From: Deinococcus aquiradiocola
Lineage (GTDB): Bacteria > Deinococcota > Deinococci > Deinococcales > Deinococcaceae
Assembly: GCF_014646915.1 (NCBI RefSeq)
Contig: NZ_BMOE01000007.1
Coordinates: 1-64,000, forward strand
DNA length: 64,000 nt
Direction: 5' to 3'
Shown: positions 16,800 through 28,647 of the stretch, piece by piece
Numbering within the stretch: position 1 is the stretch's first letter
Layout of the letters: each line of letters opens with the position of its first letter
Program-made: the position numbers and the translations under genes
Notes under the pieces: generated by a model
Told to the model about the DNA's origin: nothing
The model's input: only the letters and a program-made list of their open reading frames with translations
The model's database searches: none

Positions 16800-17528
16800 A
16801 TGACCAGCACCGCGATCAACGACGAATTTCGACGTGCCAGAACCGAGGAGCAGCGCCAGCAGCGGCGGGGGCACATCCTGGGAACCACCAGGGAGATGCT
16901 CCAGGGCCGACGTCTGGCCGAGCTGAGCTTCAATGAGATCGCCAGAGGCGTAGGCCTCGCCAAGTCCAACATCATGCGGTACTTCGAGTCGCGCGAAGCC
17001 ATCCTGCTCACCCTGCTGCAAGAGGACTATGCCGCCTGGGTTGACGAAGTCGAGACCGAACTGGCACAGTCGATGCAGCCAGATCCTATCGAGCGCGTGG
17101 CCGAGGTGCTTTCCCGGACCATCATGGCCCGTTCGCTGCTCTGCGAACTGCTGACCGCCACGCCGACGGTGCTGGAGCACAACGTCACCACCGAGGAGAT
17201 CATTCCCTTCAAACTGGGGATTCAGGCCAGCATGGGCAGGCTGATGACCCTCCTTTCCCCGGCGCTGGGCACATGGACCCCTGAACAGAAGGGCGTCTTT
17301 CTGGGCGAACTCCACGCCACGGTCACGCATACCTGGGCGCTGGCACATCCGGCCTCAGCCCTTGAGGCCGCCTACGCCGCGCGTCCTGACATTGCCGTGA
17401 TGCCCAATCCAGCTCAAGTCGTGGTGCGAGAAGCCATAGCGACTGTCTTGACTGGTCTGAAGTACAGGAGGCCACTGGGACGGCCCAGTTTTATGGACGA
17501 ACCTGATGAGGGTCCCGTTTCAGGGTGA
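16800..17528 (+). CDS. TetR-family regulator
   Basis: This 242-aa TetR protein has a helix-turn-helix in HILGTTREMLQGRRLAEL...ARGVGLAKSNIMRYFESREAILL (about 26-75). The C-terminal domain (ERVAEVLSRTIMARSLLCELL) is of the TetR_C type seen in regulators of dehydrogenases. ATG 16800 was chosen because the frame upstream starts with TTG inside the operator region. It is divergent from the SDR it most likely controls. Stop 17528 is 31 bp from the convergent NTF2-like gene. Confidence 0.9.
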   Translation: MTSTAINDEFRRARTEEQRQQRRGHILGTTREMLQGRRLAELSFNEIARGVGLAKSNIMRYFESREAILLTLLQEDYAAWVDEVETELAQSMQPDPIERVAEVLSRTIMARSLLCELLTATPTVLEHNVTTEEIIPFKLGIQASMGRLMTLLSPALGTWTPEQKGVFLGELHATVTHTWALAHPASALEAAYAARPDIAVMPNPAQVVVREAIATVLTGLKYRRPLGRPSFMDEPDEGPVSG

Positions 17529-17559
17529 GTGTACCGCCGTGCGCGTCGCCCCGCGGATG

Positions 17560-17940
17560 TCACCACGTGCTGTACTGCGCGTTCATGGCCACCCAGCGGC
17601 CACCAGTCCGGACGAAGCGCATCACGAACGCCAGGCGCCAGGGGTGCCGCATGCCGTGAATCGTCGCCGTGACGATGCCGCGGCCGGTCACGACAGCCAC
17701 GTCCGGTTCGAGGGCGACGGCCGTGGCCACCTCCCGGATGTGGTGATACTCGAACGCCCGGGAGCGGATCGCGGCGAACCACGCTTCCCTGGGCTGAACT
17801 TCACCGGTGAGGTGCGTCAGGGTATACCCGGGGTCGAGAAGGTCCTCGAGAACGTCTGTACGCGCGTCCACCATCGCCTGGTGAAGGTGCGTCACGGTGC
17901 GGCGCACATCCTGTTCAGCCGCGCTGTTCGTCGGGATCAC
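17560..17940 (-). CDS. NTF2-like (DUF4440/SnoaL-type) small protein
   Basis: This 126-aa protein with a cone-shaped alpha+beta fold signature shows LHQAMVDARTDVLEDLLDPGYTLTHLTGEV at the start and a closing strand WRLAFVMRFVRTGGRWVAMNAQYS. It is typical of nuclear-transport-factor-2-like proteins that act as small isomerases, cyclases or unknown binders. The start is GTG 17940. It is last in a four-gene minus-strand run (two aldo-keto reductases, an NAD(P)-binding protein, this gene), 43 bp after its neighbour. Confidence 0.75.
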   Translation of the reverse strand: MIPTNSAAEQDVRRTVTHLHQAMVDARTDVLEDLLDPGYTLTHLTGEVQPREAWFAAIRSRAFEYHHIREVATAVALEPDVAVVTGRGIVTATIHGMRHPWRLAFVMRFVRTGGRWVAMNAQYSTW

Positions 17941-17983
17941 CGTCGCCCCTCGCCGGACGAGGCATGCGCCCGGAGGCGTGAAC

Positions 17984-20688
<2,705 letters not shown>

Positions 20689-20741
20689 TCACGGGCAGTG
20701 GAGCCAGTATTGATGGGCCGCGGCGCGGGCGGCTGTCCGTT

Positions 20742-20872
20742 CCTCCAGAATTCCTGCCCAATCCTCCAGACGTGTCGTGCGTCGCCCGGACCCGTGCGTT
20801 TCCACGGTCTGAAGGATCAGGTGACGGTTCTGGAGTTCTGGGCAACTCGGGCCCGCCCGGCGAACCTACAGT
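20742..20872. promoter_or_regulatory. Divergent AKR/MFS promoter with repeated activator motif
   Basis: On the plus strand GGTTCTGGAGTTCTGGGCAA (20826-20845) lies 21 bp before a -10 box TACAGT (20867-20872) that serves the MFS gene. On the minus strand 20742-20771 holds the related TCTGGAGGATTGGGCAGG followed by another TTCTGGAGG, facing the aldo-keto reductase operon. Direct repeats of a TCTGGAG/TGGGCA type next to the -35 position fit an AraC-family activator, encoded two genes away. The same motif with the same 21-bp spacing recurs at 58042-58086. Confidence 0.6.
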
Positions 20873-20915
20873 GCAGAACACCGTGCGGGACAACACCCCG
20901 CCTTCAGGAGTCAGC

Positions 20916-22352
20916 ATGAGCACCCGAACGAAAACGCCTCCGTTCCAGGCCGAGTCAGCGGCCACGCCCGCAAACCCCACCGCCGTCCTCGCCATCATCC
21001 TGGTCAGTTACCTGGTGATCGTGCTCGACATCTCCATCGTCCTGACGGGCCTGCCGAAGATTCAGCGCGACCTGGGCTTTTCCGGCACCGATCTCGCCTG
21101 GGTTCAGAGCGCGTACACGCTGGCCTTCGGCGGGCTGCTGCTCCTCAGCGCCCGGGCCGGTGACCTGCTGGGCCGCCGCCGGGTGTTCCTGGCGGGCCTG
21201 ACGCTCTTCACGGCCGCCTCGGTGGCCGTCGGGCTCTCTGCCTCGGCCGGGTGGATGATCGCGGCCCGCGCCGTTCAGGGGGTCGGCGCGGCCATCCTCG
21301 CCCCGTCGTCCCTGTCGCTGCTGACCGCGAACTTCCCGGAAGGGCCGGGGCGCACCCGGGCCGTCGGGTATTACGGCTCGATCGGCGGGCTCGGCTCGGG
21401 GGTCGGTCTGGTGCTCGGCGGGTTCCTGGCTGACCTGATCTCATGGCGGGCGGGGTTCTTCATCAACCTGCCGATCGGACTGCTGCTCGGCTGGGCAGCC
21501 CTCAGGTACATTCCCGAGACGGTGCGGAGCAGCGGCCGACTGGACGTGGCGGGCGCCATCACCTCGACGCTCGGCATGACCGCCGTGGTCTACGGCCTGA
21601 TGCGGGCCGCCACAGCAGGGTGGACGTCGTCGGTCACGCTGCTGTCCCTGCTGGCTGGCGTGGCGCTGCTGGGTCTCTTCGTCTGGAATGAGGGACGGAC
21701 CGGGACGCCGATCATGCCGCTGCACCTCTTCCGGAACCGGGAGCGTGCCGGGGCGCTGATCGCGCGCGTGCTGTTCCTGGGCGCGATGGCGAGCTTCTGG
21801 TTCTTCACCACCCAGTACCTGCAGGAGGTGCTGGGCCTGGGTGCCCTGCAGGCGGGACTGGCGTTTCTGCCCGCGTCCGTGACGATTTTCGCCACCGCGC
21901 TGCTGGTGTCCCGCCTGACGCGCCTGTTCGGGGAAGCGCGCCTGCTCGGTCTGGGCCTCTTCGTCGGGGCGGTGGGGCTCGGCTGGCTCAGTCGCGCCGG
22001 GGTCGGCACGCCGTACCTGACAGGCATCGCGCTGCCGATGCTGTTGATCGGCGCGGGGCAGGGCATGGCCCTGGCGCCGATGACGGCTTCCGGCATTCGA
22101 GGTGTCGGTCCGGACGATGCGGGGGCCGCGTCGGGCCTGGTGAACGTTGCGCATCAGCTCGGGAACTCCCTGGGCCTGGCGGTCCTCGTCACGGTGTTCG
22201 CCGCGGCGACCCCGAGCGGCGTGGACCCGGAGGCTCAGCTCGCCCACCGCCTCTCTGCCGCGCTCACCGGGGCCACGGTCCTGCAGGTGCTGTGTCTGCT
22301 GGTCGCCCTGCTGCTGATCGTGTGGCCTGCCCTGAAAGGGAGTCGGGCCTGA
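20916..22352 (+). CDS. MFS transporter, DHA2-type (EmrB/QacA-like)
   Basis: This 478-aa protein has 14 membrane segments and the DHA2 start VSYLVIVLDISIVLTGLPKIQRDLGFS. Motif A is present (LLSARAGDLLGRRRVFLAG), as is a motif-C-like GSIGGLGSGVGLVLGGFLAD. It is a proton-driven exporter of small toxic compounds. ATG 20916 follows AGGAG. The longer frame to 20772 runs back through the promoter. It is transcribed towards the araC gene, 88 bp away, and divergent from the aldo-keto reductases. Confidence 0.92.
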   Translation: MSTRTKTPPFQAESAATPANPTAVLAIILVSYLVIVLDISIVLTGLPKIQRDLGFSGTDLAWVQSAYTLAFGGLLLLSARAGDLLGRRRVFLAGLTLFTAASVAVGLSASAGWMIAARAVQGVGAAILAPSSLSLLTANFPEGPGRTRAVGYYGSIGGLGSGVGLVLGGFLADLISWRAGFFINLPIGLLLGWAALRYIPETVRSSGRLDVAGAITSTLGMTAVVYGLMRAATAGWTSSVTLLSLLAGVALLGLFVWNEGRTGTPIMPLHLFRNRERAGALIARVLFLGAMASFWFFTTQYLQEVLGLGALQAGLAFLPASVTIFATALLVSRLTRLFGEARLLGLGLFVGAVGLGWLSRAGVGTPYLTGIALPMLLIGAGQGMALAPMTASGIRGVGPDDAGAASGLVNVAHQLGNSLGLAVLVTVFAAATPSGVDPEAQLAHRLSAALTGATVLQVLCLLVALLLIVWPALKGSRA

Positions 22353-22440
22353 GCGGGGGCCTCCGCTGCTGGCGGAACCCGGCCTGTAGAATCAGGCCAT
22401 CCTCGCCCGTGCGCCGACCGCACCCATTCGGAGGTTCCAG

Positions 22441-23412
22441 ATGACCACACGCGTCCACGCGACTTCGGCCGGGGCGGACACCACGCCCCGCGGCGTCCCC
22501 ACGGCGCAGGATCTGCTTTCCCTGGCTCGGCTGACCGAACGGTTCGCGCCGTACCATGGCAGTCACCCCCTGCGCCTGCCCGGCACGTTCGCCGTGCGTG
22601 GGAACACCACCAGTTCGCAGCTCGTCCACGGTGTGTACAGGCCCTCGGTGTGCATCGTCGCGCAGGGAGCCAAACGCGTCTTCCTCGGTCCGGAGGTGTT
22701 CGATTACGACGAACGGAAGATGCTGATGTTCTCGGTGGAGTTGCCGGTCGCCTCGGAGATCGTACGGGCCAGTCCCGGCATGCCGTTCCTGTGTGTCAAG
22801 ATCGAATTCGAGCCGCAGCGCGTCGCCGAGCTGAGTCGGCGGGTCTTCACGCACGGTCTGCCGGACGTGCGTGAGAACCGCGGCGTCGGTGTCGGGGACG
22901 CCACCGGCGAGATCGTCAACGCCGCCACGCGGCTCCTGTCGCTGATGGGCGACGCGCGTGACGCGGAACTGCTCGCGCCGCTGGTGATGGACGAGATCCT
23001 GATCCGGCTGCTGCGCGGCCCGCTCGGTCCGCGCCTGGCGCAGATCGGCCGGGAGGACACCGGGGCGCAGCGTGTCACGAAGGCGGTTGACTGGGTCCGG
23101 GCGCACTTCGACCGGCCCATGGCCGTCGAAACGCTGGCCGAACTGGTCCACATGAGTCCCTCGGCCTTTCACGGGCACTTCAAGGCCGTCACGAACATGA
23201 GCCCCCTGCAGTTTCAGAAGGCGTTGCGGCTGCGGGAGGCGCGGCGGTTGATGCTGACTGCCAACATGGACGTTGCGGGTGCCGGGCGGCAGGTGGGGTA
23301 TGTCAGCGCGTCGCAGTTTATCCGGGAGTACCGGCGACTGTTCGGCAACGCCCCGGCCCGCGACGTGGCGCTCCTGCGGCAGCAGGGGGAGACTCAGGCG
23401 GACCTGAACTAA
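22441..23412 (+). CDS. AraC-family regulator with AraC_N cupin domain (YqhC-like)
   Basis: This 323-aa activator has an N-terminal AraC_N-type sensor ([38 protein letters not shown]..) and a C-terminal double helix-turn-helix ([43 protein letters not shown]...ARRLML...[25 protein letters not shown]). The AraC_N type is shared with E. coli YqhC, which senses aldehydes. A -10-like TAGAAT lies about 54 bp upstream. Its likely targets are the neighbouring MFS and aldo-keto reductase genes. A truncated paralogue lies at 58223-58674. Confidence 0.92.
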   Translation: MTTRVHATSAGADTTPRGVPTAQDLLSLARLTERFAPYHGSHPLRLPGTFAVRGNTTSSQLVHGVYRPSVCIVAQGAKRVFLGPEVFDYDERKMLMFSVELPVASEIVRASPGMPFLCVKIEFEPQRVAELSRRVFTHGLPDVRENRGVGVGDATGEIVNAATRLLSLMGDARDAELLAPLVMDEILIRLLRGPLGPRLAQIGREDTGAQRVTKAVDWVRAHFDRPMAVETLAELVHMSPSAFHGHFKAVTNMSPLQFQKALRLREARRLMLTANMDVAGAGRQVGYVSASQFIREYRRLFGNAPARDVALLRQQGETQADLN

Positions 23413-23541
23413 CCCCGCAGCTCTGCAGAGGGAAACAGGACGGCGCGTGGACGTGCGGAGCGGGCCACGTGGGCCGCTTTCAGTATTGGTTCTTACGGAA
23501 AACATAAAGACGAAGTGGTTTCACGTGATGCCATGTTCGGG

Positions 23542-23547
23542 TATCGT
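23542..23547 (+). promoter_or_regulatory. -10 box TATCGT of a leaderless transcript
   Basis: TATCGT ends 6 bp before ATG 23554, so transcription would begin at or next to the start codon. This geometry recurs at six other genes in the window and decides the start of the downstream ORF. Confidence 0.6.
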
Positions 23548-23553
23548 GCGCTG

Positions 23554-23817
23554 ATGCCGTGGTCCGACGCTCTTCCCGATGAACTCCGTTCCCACGCTGT
23601 AGGTTTGACTGAGCGGTCCTGCCGGTTTCTGTGGCGTGACCGGGCGGTGGACCGCGTGAGCGCCGAGCCTTCCGGGTCGGGGGAGTGCTGGCTGGAGCTG
23701 CGTCGGGATGACGCGCTGCTGGGGTTCGCGGGGCCGGTGCCGTGCCCGCCGAGCGTGCAGGCGGTGCGCGCGGCGGGGGAGTACCTGATCCGGCAGGCGC
23801 AACTGCTGCTGGAGTGA
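23554..23817 (+). CDS. Small conserved-looking protein of unknown function
   Basis: An 87-aa soluble protein beginning MPWSDALPDELRSH. It shows an aromatic segment (CRFLWRD), an acidic/hydrophobic strand pair (CWLELRRDDALLGFAG) and a C-terminal helix (AVRAAGEYLIRQAQLLLE). I do not recognise a family. ATG 23554 is preferred over the earlier GTG/ATG starts because a -10 box sits exactly 6 bp upstream. It is a single gene between araC and a secreted hydrolase. Confidence 0.65.
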   Translation: MPWSDALPDELRSHAVGLTERSCRFLWRDRAVDRVSAEPSGSGECWLELRRDDALLGFAGPVPCPPSVQAVRAAGEYLIRQAQLLLE

Positions 23818-23898
23818 CGCGTCCCGCGCTCGTGTGGTGATTCCGGGTGTTGCCGTGGCGTGCGCGTCACGGTGTTTTTCTGGCAGAGTGGGGCGTCC

Positions 23899-25002
23899 AT
23901 GTCGAAGCCTTCCTTTCTGTCCGTCCTCCTGACCGCACCTGTCCTGCTGGGCCTGCTGACGTTCGTTCCCGCGCGCGCGGTTCCCGCCCCGGCGGGATAC
24001 GCGCGGACCTGCGGTGAGGTGCCGTCCGCGCAGGAGGTGACGACGCCGCTGCCGCGCGGGGTGACGGGCCGCGTGGATTTCTTCGCGGCGCGGTACGACC
24101 CGGCGACTGGGGCGGTCACGCGCGCCGTGCGGTACGGTCGGCCGGACGCGCTGCATCCGATGGCGAGTTCGTTCAAGCCGCTGCTCGTGCATGCCGTGTG
24201 GGCCGACATCGATGCGGGTCGGTTCACGCCGGGCACGCTGGTGACGTCCACGCCGGGCACGCGCAGTCTGGGGGCATTCCCGGCGGGCAGGAACACGCTC
24301 GCGCACCTGACGGACATCGCCATCAACGGCAGCAACAACACGGCCGCTGACCTGCTGCTGCTCACATACGGCCCGGAGCGCCTGGCGCGCGAGGTGCACG
24401 CCGTGAGTCCCTGCACGAGCGTGCTGGTCACGACGAAAGGCTGGTGGGCGGCGCAGGCGGGCCTCGCGCCGGACGTGCTGGGGCCGGACGCCGTGCGTGG
24501 GGCGGCGCGGTACGGGGCGATGCCGTTCGAGGCGCGTGTGGGCGTGGCAGGCGCCCTGATCCGGGCGGGGCAGCGGTCGTCCGCGCAGGCGGTGGAGGCG
24601 GGCATCGACCGGGTCTTCCGGAGCCGGACGTACTCGCCCGCCATGGAACTCGACCTGCAGAACACCACGACGCCCGCCGCGTACACGGCGCTGGTGCGGG
24701 ACACGCTGTCGGGGGCAGGCCTGAGTGCCGCGTCGGCGTCGGCGGTCCGGAAGATCTTCGGGACCGGCTGCTGCCGCCCGGAGCACCCGCGCCTGCGGGC
24801 GACGTACTGGGGCGCGAAGGGCGGCATCACGTGGCGCGTCCTGAACCTGACGGGGTACGTGGAGCTGCCGGACGGGACGCAGCTGGCGTACGTGTTCATG
24901 AACGACCTGTCGGACACGGCGGATGCGGGGGCACTGCGGGCGAGCGTGCCGGGCGTCCTCCCGTGGATCGAGACGCAGCTGCTGCGCCTCTCCGCGCCCT
25001 GA
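23899..25002 (+). CDS. Secreted serine hydrolase with class A beta-lactamase fold
   Basis: This 367-aa protein has a signal peptide (about 1-28, VLLTAPVLLGLLTFVPARA). The penicillin-recognising motifs are S90-S-F-K93 for SxxK, S145-N-N147 for SDN and K307-G-G309 for KTG. They support a serine acyl-enzyme hydrolase outside the membrane. The N at the second SDN position and G in place of T in KTG depart from true class A beta-lactamases, so esterase, peptidase or a penicillin-binding role is as likely as resistance. A CC pair (291-292) and C168 may form a disulfide. ATG 23899 places the signal peptide correctly. Confidence 0.82.
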   Translation: MSKPSFLSVLLTAPVLLGLLTFVPARAVPAPAGYARTCGEVPSAQEVTTPLPRGVTGRVDFFAARYDPATGAVTRAVRYGRPDALHPMASSFKPLLVHAVWADIDAGRFTPGTLVTSTPGTRSLGAFPAGRNTLAHLTDIAINGSNNTAADLLLLTYGPERLAREVHAVSPCTSVLVTTKGWWAAQAGLAPDVLGPDAVRGAARYGAMPFEARVGVAGALIRAGQRSSAQAVEAGIDRVFRSRTYSPAMELDLQNTTTPAAYTALVRDTLSGAGLSAASASAVRKIFGTGCCRPEHPRLRATYWGAKGGITWRVLNLTGYVELPDGTQLAYVFMNDLSDTADAGALRASVPGVLPWIETQLLRLSAP

Positions 25003-25047
25003 TCCTCTGCCTGTGCCGTTCCCGGAGTGTGCGCTGTCTCTGCGCGC

Positions 25048-25053
25048 TACCCT
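25048..25053 (+). promoter_or_regulatory. -10 box TACCCT of a leaderless transcript
   Basis: TACCCT is followed by 6 bp (gaccgg) and ATG 25060. It is the same leaderless geometry seen elsewhere in the window. Confidence 0.55.
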
Positions 25054-25059
25054 GACCGG

Positions 25060-25413
25060 ATGACCGACTCCCGTACCGACAAGATCGACCGCGCCGTGGC
25101 CGCGCTGCTGGCCCGCCTGCCGGAAGGCACGCTGATCCGCTGGGAGGACCGTCAGGACCCGCCTGCACTCGTGCTGACCGCGTCGCAGCCGCACCCGCAG
25201 CCGGACCGGGCGTACCGTGGGGCGGTGCGCATCCTGGCGCAGGCCGAGGCGGACGAGGGCCTGGGCGTGCCGCTCGCGGACGCCCTGCGCGTCCTGAAGC
25301 GCCTCGCGTCCAGGCACAGCCTGCCGGTGGTGCGCGCGCACGAGGCGGTGCCTGTCGTGGCGGTCTGGACCCTGACGGGCCTGGAGCAGCAGGACCCGCC
25401 GCTGCGCGGCTGA
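25060..25413 (+). CDS. Small protein of unknown function
   Basis: A 117-aa soluble protein, MTDSRTDKIDRAVAALLARL at the start and AVPVVAVWTLTGLEQQDPP at the end. An LPEGTLIRWED segment and a central helix (RGAVRILAQAEADEGLG) are visible, with no known motif. ATG 25060 is supported by a -10 box 6 bp upstream. It ends 19 bp before a very strong bidirectional terminator shared with ilvE. Confidence 0.65.
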   Translation: MTDSRTDKIDRAVAALLARLPEGTLIRWEDRQDPPALVLTASQPHPQPDRAYRGAVRILAQAEADEGLGVPLADALRVLKRLASRHSLPVVRAHEAVPVVAVWTLTGLEQQDPPLRG

Positions 25414-25431
25414 GCCGGATGCAGGCAGGAC

Positions 25432-25471
25432 AGCGGCGGCGCACGCCCGGGGTTCGGGGTGCGCCGCCGCT
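25432..25471. terminator. Strong bidirectional hairpin terminator
   Basis: AGCGGCGGCGCAC (25432-25444) pairs perfectly with GTGCGCCGCCGCT (25459-25471) around a 14-bp loop. It lies between two convergent genes, the small unknown protein and ilvE. Confidence 0.75.
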
Positions 25472-25488
25472 CGTGTCCTTGGCTGGGT

Positions 25489-26532
25489 TCAGTCGACCTT
25501 GACGATCCAGCCTTCGGGGGCGTCCACTTCGCCGAACTGCACGCCGGTCAGTTCGTCGTACAGGCGGCGCGTGACCGGGCCGACCTCCGTTTCGCTGTGG
25601 AAGACGTGGAAGTCGTCCTTGTACTGGATGCCGCCGATGGGCGTGATGACGGCCGCCGTGCCGCAGGCGCCCGCCTCCACGAACTGGTCGAGGTCGCGGA
25701 TGAACACGTCGCCCTCGTGGACCTTGAGGCCCAGCCGGTCGTGCGCGAGGGTGAGGAGGCTCTGGCGGGTGATGCTGGCGAGGATGCTGGGGGATTTCGG
25801 CGTCACGAACGTCCCGTCGCGGGTGATGGCGAAGAAGTTCGCGGCGCCGACCTCCTCGATCTTGGTGTGGGTTTCCGGGTCGAGGTAGATGCAGTCCCCG
25901 AAGCCGCGGTCGTGCGCTTCCTTGTTGGGGAGGAGGCTCGCGGCGTAGTTCCCGCCGACCTTCGCGGCGCCCGTGCCGTTCGGCGCGGCGCGGTCGTAGT
26001 CGGATACGATGAAGTTCACGGGGCTCAGCCCGCCTTTGAAGTACGGGCCGACCGGGACGCAGAACACCGAGAAGATGAATTCCGGCGCGGTGCGCACGCC
26101 GATGTTGTCGCCCACCCCGATCACGAAGGGCCGCAGGTACAGCGAGCCGCCCGTGCCGTACGGCGGCAGGAAGCGCAGGTTGGCGGCCACGACCTGACGG
26201 CACGCCTCGATGAACATCTCGGTCGGCACTTCAGGCATCAGCAGGCGGTCGCAGCTGCGCTGCATGCGTGCGGCGTTCATGTCGGGCCGGAAGAGGTTCA
26301 CGCTGCCGTCCTTGGCGCGGTAGGCTTTCAGGCCTTCGAAGCACTGCTGGCCGTAGTGCAGGGCGGTGGAGCCTTCGGCGATGTGGAGGGTGTTGTCCGT
26401 GGTGAGGGTGCCGGCGTCCCACGCGCCGTCCTTCCAGTGCGCGATGAAGCGCTGGTCGGTGCGGATGTACGTGAAGCCCAGGGTGCTCCAGTCGATGTCG
26501 GTGTGGGCGGCCGTGTCGGTGTTGGCGGTCAT
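25489..26532 (-). CDS. ilvE: Branched-chain amino acid aminotransferase
   Basis: This 347-aa fold-type IV PLP enzyme transfers the amino group between glutamate and Leu/Ile/Val. Visible signatures include HYGQQCFEGLKAYRAKDG, the PLP-lysine region around RAAPNGTGAAKVGGNYAASL (Lys in AKVGGNYA), ETHTKIEEVGAANFF and ACGTAAVITPIG. It belongs to the type II (IlvE_II) subgroup by length and motifs. ATG 26532 (MTANTDTAAH) is chosen because TATCCT sits 6 bp upstream on the minus strand, giving a leaderless message. The in-frame start at 26574 would precede the promoter. No other ilv or leu genes are adjacent. Confidence 0.95.
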   Translation of the reverse strand: MTANTDTAAHTDIDWSTLGFTYIRTDQRFIAHWKDGAWDAGTLTTDNTLHIAEGSTALHYGQQCFEGLKAYRAKDGSVNLFRPDMNAARMQRSCDRLLMPEVPTEMFIEACRQVVAANLRFLPPYGTGGSLYLRPFVIGVGDNIGVRTAPEFIFSVFCVPVGPYFKGGLSPVNFIVSDYDRAAPNGTGAAKVGGNYAASLLPNKEAHDRGFGDCIYLDPETHTKIEEVGAANFFAITRDGTFVTPKSPSILASITRQSLLTLAHDRLGLKVHEGDVFIRDLDQFVEAGACGTAAVITPIGGIQYKDDFHVFHSETEVGPVTRRLYDELTGVQFGEVDAPEGWIVKVD

Positions 26533-26538
26533 ACGGTC

Positions 26539-26544
26539 AGGATA
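26539..26544 (-). promoter_or_regulatory. -10 box TATCCT of leaderless ilvE
   Basis: On the minus strand TATCCT-gaccgt-ATG: 6 bp between the box and the ilvE start codon. Confidence 0.6.
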
Positions 26545-26616
26545 CGGCCCGGCCGCGCTCCACGGTAGGGCCACGCGTGCGTGAAGTGCGCTGCACGGCC
26601 CCGGCGGGTGAGGAGG

Positions 26617-27651
26617 TCAGGGCGCGCTGAGGGCGACGGTCTGGCCGGTGCGGGCGCTTTCGTAAGCGCCGAGGACCAGCCGGACGCTTTCGCGGCCGTC
26701 CTCGCCGCTGCACACGACGGGGAGGCCCTGTTCGATGCTTTCCACGAAGTGCACGACGCTGCGGGCGTGCGCGTTGTCGGCGCGGGCGTAGTCGTACCAG
26801 GTCTCGTCGCCGGTCGCCCAGTCGCCGTGTCCGGTTTCGCGGTTCAGGAAGCGCAGGCGGGCCTTGCCGAGGCGGTTGCTGCATTCGAGTGCGCCCTGCG
26901 TGCCGTACACGTGGAAGCTTTCCTCCCAGCCGGTGGCGGTCCAGGCGTTTTCGACGCTGGCGAGCGCGCCGCTCTCGAAGTCGAGGGTGGCGACGGAGGT
27001 GTCTTCGACCTCGATGTCGAATTTGAGGGTGGCCATGCGGGCGTGGATGCTGCGGACGTCTCCGCCGAAGTAGCGGGCGAGGTCCATCATGTGGCAGCCG
27101 TTGTCGAGGAGGGTGCCGCCGCCGCTCGCGGCGAGGCTGCCGAAGGCGCCGCGTACCTGTTCGGCGCCGCCCCAGTCGTGTGCCTGGCGCAGCCGCATGA
27201 AGGTCACGCGGCCGATGCGGCCTTCGTCGATGAGGCGTCTGGCGGTCCGGGCGAGCGGGCTGGAGCGCAGGTGGTGGCCGGTCTGCAGGACGGCGCCGCT
27301 CTGGCGGGCCGCTTCGATCATGGCGTCGCAGGCGTCGAGGTCGAGCGAGAGGGGTTTCTCGCAGAGCACGTGGATGCCGCGCGTGAGGGCGGCGATGCTG
27401 GCGGGCGCGTGGTAGGCGTTGGGCGTGCAGATGCTGACGGCCTGCACGTCTTCCTGCGCGAGGAGTTCGTCGGCGCTGGCGTAGGCGCGGACGTTCCATT
27501 CCTGTTCGCGCAGTTGCCGGATGGCTTCGCTGGCGTCGGCGACGGCGACGACGTTCACGCCGGCCGCCCGGTACCCTTCGAGGTGGCGCTGGGAGATGCC
27601 GCCCGCGCCGATGATGGCGGCGTTCACGACCTTGTGTGTGGGTGCGGTCAC
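26617..27651 (-). CDS. Gfo/Idh/MocA-family sugar oxidoreductase
   Basis: This 344-aa protein has an N-terminal Rossmann domain starting [21 protein letters not shown] and the conserved [12 protein letters not shown]. The C-terminal GFO_IDH_MocA domain is marked by [21 protein letters not shown]. It oxidises or reduces a sugar, inositol or related polyol with NAD(P). The start is GTG 27651, overlapping the stop of the ThuA gene by 4 bp (GTGA), so the two are translationally coupled. The LacI-type palindrome upstream of thuA probably governs both. Confidence 0.92.
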   Translation of the reverse strand: MTAPTHKVVNAAIIGAGGISQRHLEGYRAAGVNVVAVADASEAIRQLREQEWNVRAYASADELLAQEDVQAVSICTPNAYHAPASIAALTRGIHVLCEKPLSLDLDACDAMIEAARQSGAVLQTGHHLRSSPLARTARRLIDEGRIGRVTFMRLRQAHDWGGAEQVRGAFGSLAASGGGTLLDNGCHMMDLARYFGGDVRSIHARMATLKFDIEVEDTSVATLDFESGALASVENAWTATGWEESFHVYGTQGALECSNRLGKARLRFLNRETGHGDWATGDETWYDYARADNAHARSVVHFVESIEQGLPVVCSGEDGRESVRLVLGAYESARTGQTVALSAP

Positions 27652-28412
27652 CGGCGTTCCCCGGTGGGCAGGGCTTCGAGCGGCTGGCGGTTCCCGAAGG
27701 CGCGGGGGGCGCTGGCGGTGGGGGCGGCCCAGCGGGCGGCGTTCGCGATGACCTGCCGGACGCCTGCGTGGTAGTAGGTGGGGTACGTTTCGTGGCCGGG
27801 GCGGAAGTAGAAGATCTTGCCGCTGCCGCGCCGGTAGGTGCAGCCGGAGCGGAAGACCTCGCCGCCGGAGAACCAGCTGAGGAAGACGAGTTCGTCGGGG
27901 GCGGGGATGTCGAAGTGCTCGCCGTACATCTCTTCCTGTTCGATCTCGATGTACTCGCCGACGCCCTGCGCGATGGGGTGGCCGGGGTCGACGACCCAGA
28001 GGCGTTCGCGGTCGTTCGCTTCGCGCCATTTGAGGTCGCAGGAGGTGCCCATGAGGCGTTTGAAGGGTTTGCTGAAGTGCCCGGAGTGCAGCACGATGAG
28101 GCCCATGCCGTCCCAGACGCGCTGCACGACTTTTTCGGCCACGGCGTCGCTGACGTCTCCGTGGGCTTTGTGGCCCCACCAGAGCAGCACGTCGGTGCTG
28201 GCGAGGACGTCGTCGGTGAGGCCGTGTTCGGGTTCGTCGAGGGTGGCGGTGCGGACGTTGCTGAAGCCGTGTTCGCGCAGGCCGTCGGCGAGGGCGGCGT
28301 GCATGCCGTGGGGGTAGAGGTCGGAGACGGCTTTGTTCTCGTGCTCGTGGCGGTATTCGTGCCAGACGGTGATGCGGGGCTGGGTGGGCTGGGGCGCGTT
28401 CTGCTGGGTCAT
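27648..28412 (-). CDS. ThuA-domain (trehalose-utilisation-like) protein
   Basis: This 254-aa member of the ThuA family has a glutamine-amidotransferase-like fold: [44 protein letters not shown] and [23 protein letters not shown]. ThuA proteins take part in sugar (trehalose, disaccharide) catabolism and are often paired with Gfo/Idh/MocA dehydrogenases, as here. ATG 28412 has the AGGAGCCGCC site just upstream. The longer frame to 28526 crosses the operator and is rejected. Confidence 0.9.
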   Translation of the reverse strand: MTQQNAPQPTQPRITVWHEYRHEHENKAVSDLYPHGMHAALADGLREHGFSNVRTATLDEPEHGLTDDVLASTDVLLWWGHKAHGDVSDAVAEKVVQRVWDGMGLIVLHSGHFSKPFKRLMGTSCDLKWREANDRERLWVVDPGHPIAQGVGEYIEIEQEEMYGEHFDIPAPDELVFLSWFSGGEVFRSGCTYRRGSGKIFYFRPGHETYPTYYHAGVRQVIANAARWAAPTASAPRAFGNRQPLEALPTGERR

Positions 28413-28458
28413 GGCGGCTCCTGTGTGGCCTGCCGCGCTGGACGCGGAGCCAACGTAA

Positions 28459-28472
28459 CTGAATCGATTCAG
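28459..28472. promoter_or_regulatory. LacI/GalR-type operator CTGAATCGATTCAG
   Basis: A 14-bp perfect palindrome with the central CG typical of LacI/GalR-family sites, 47 bp upstream of the thuA start. No LacI-family gene is in the window, so the repressor must be encoded elsewhere. Confidence 0.7.
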
Positions 28473-28647
28473 GCAGGAGTATGGCACGCGCCGCGCCGCA
28501 GGGGAAGGGGGGCGGACAGACCGCACGCGAGGGCCGCTGCCCGGCGGGCCTGCCGCTCCGGATGTGCTAGACCTGAGAGCAGCACGTCATCCCTGCGCGG
28601 CCACGCGCATCACTGTCCCCTGCTCAGCACCGACCACCCGGGAGGCC

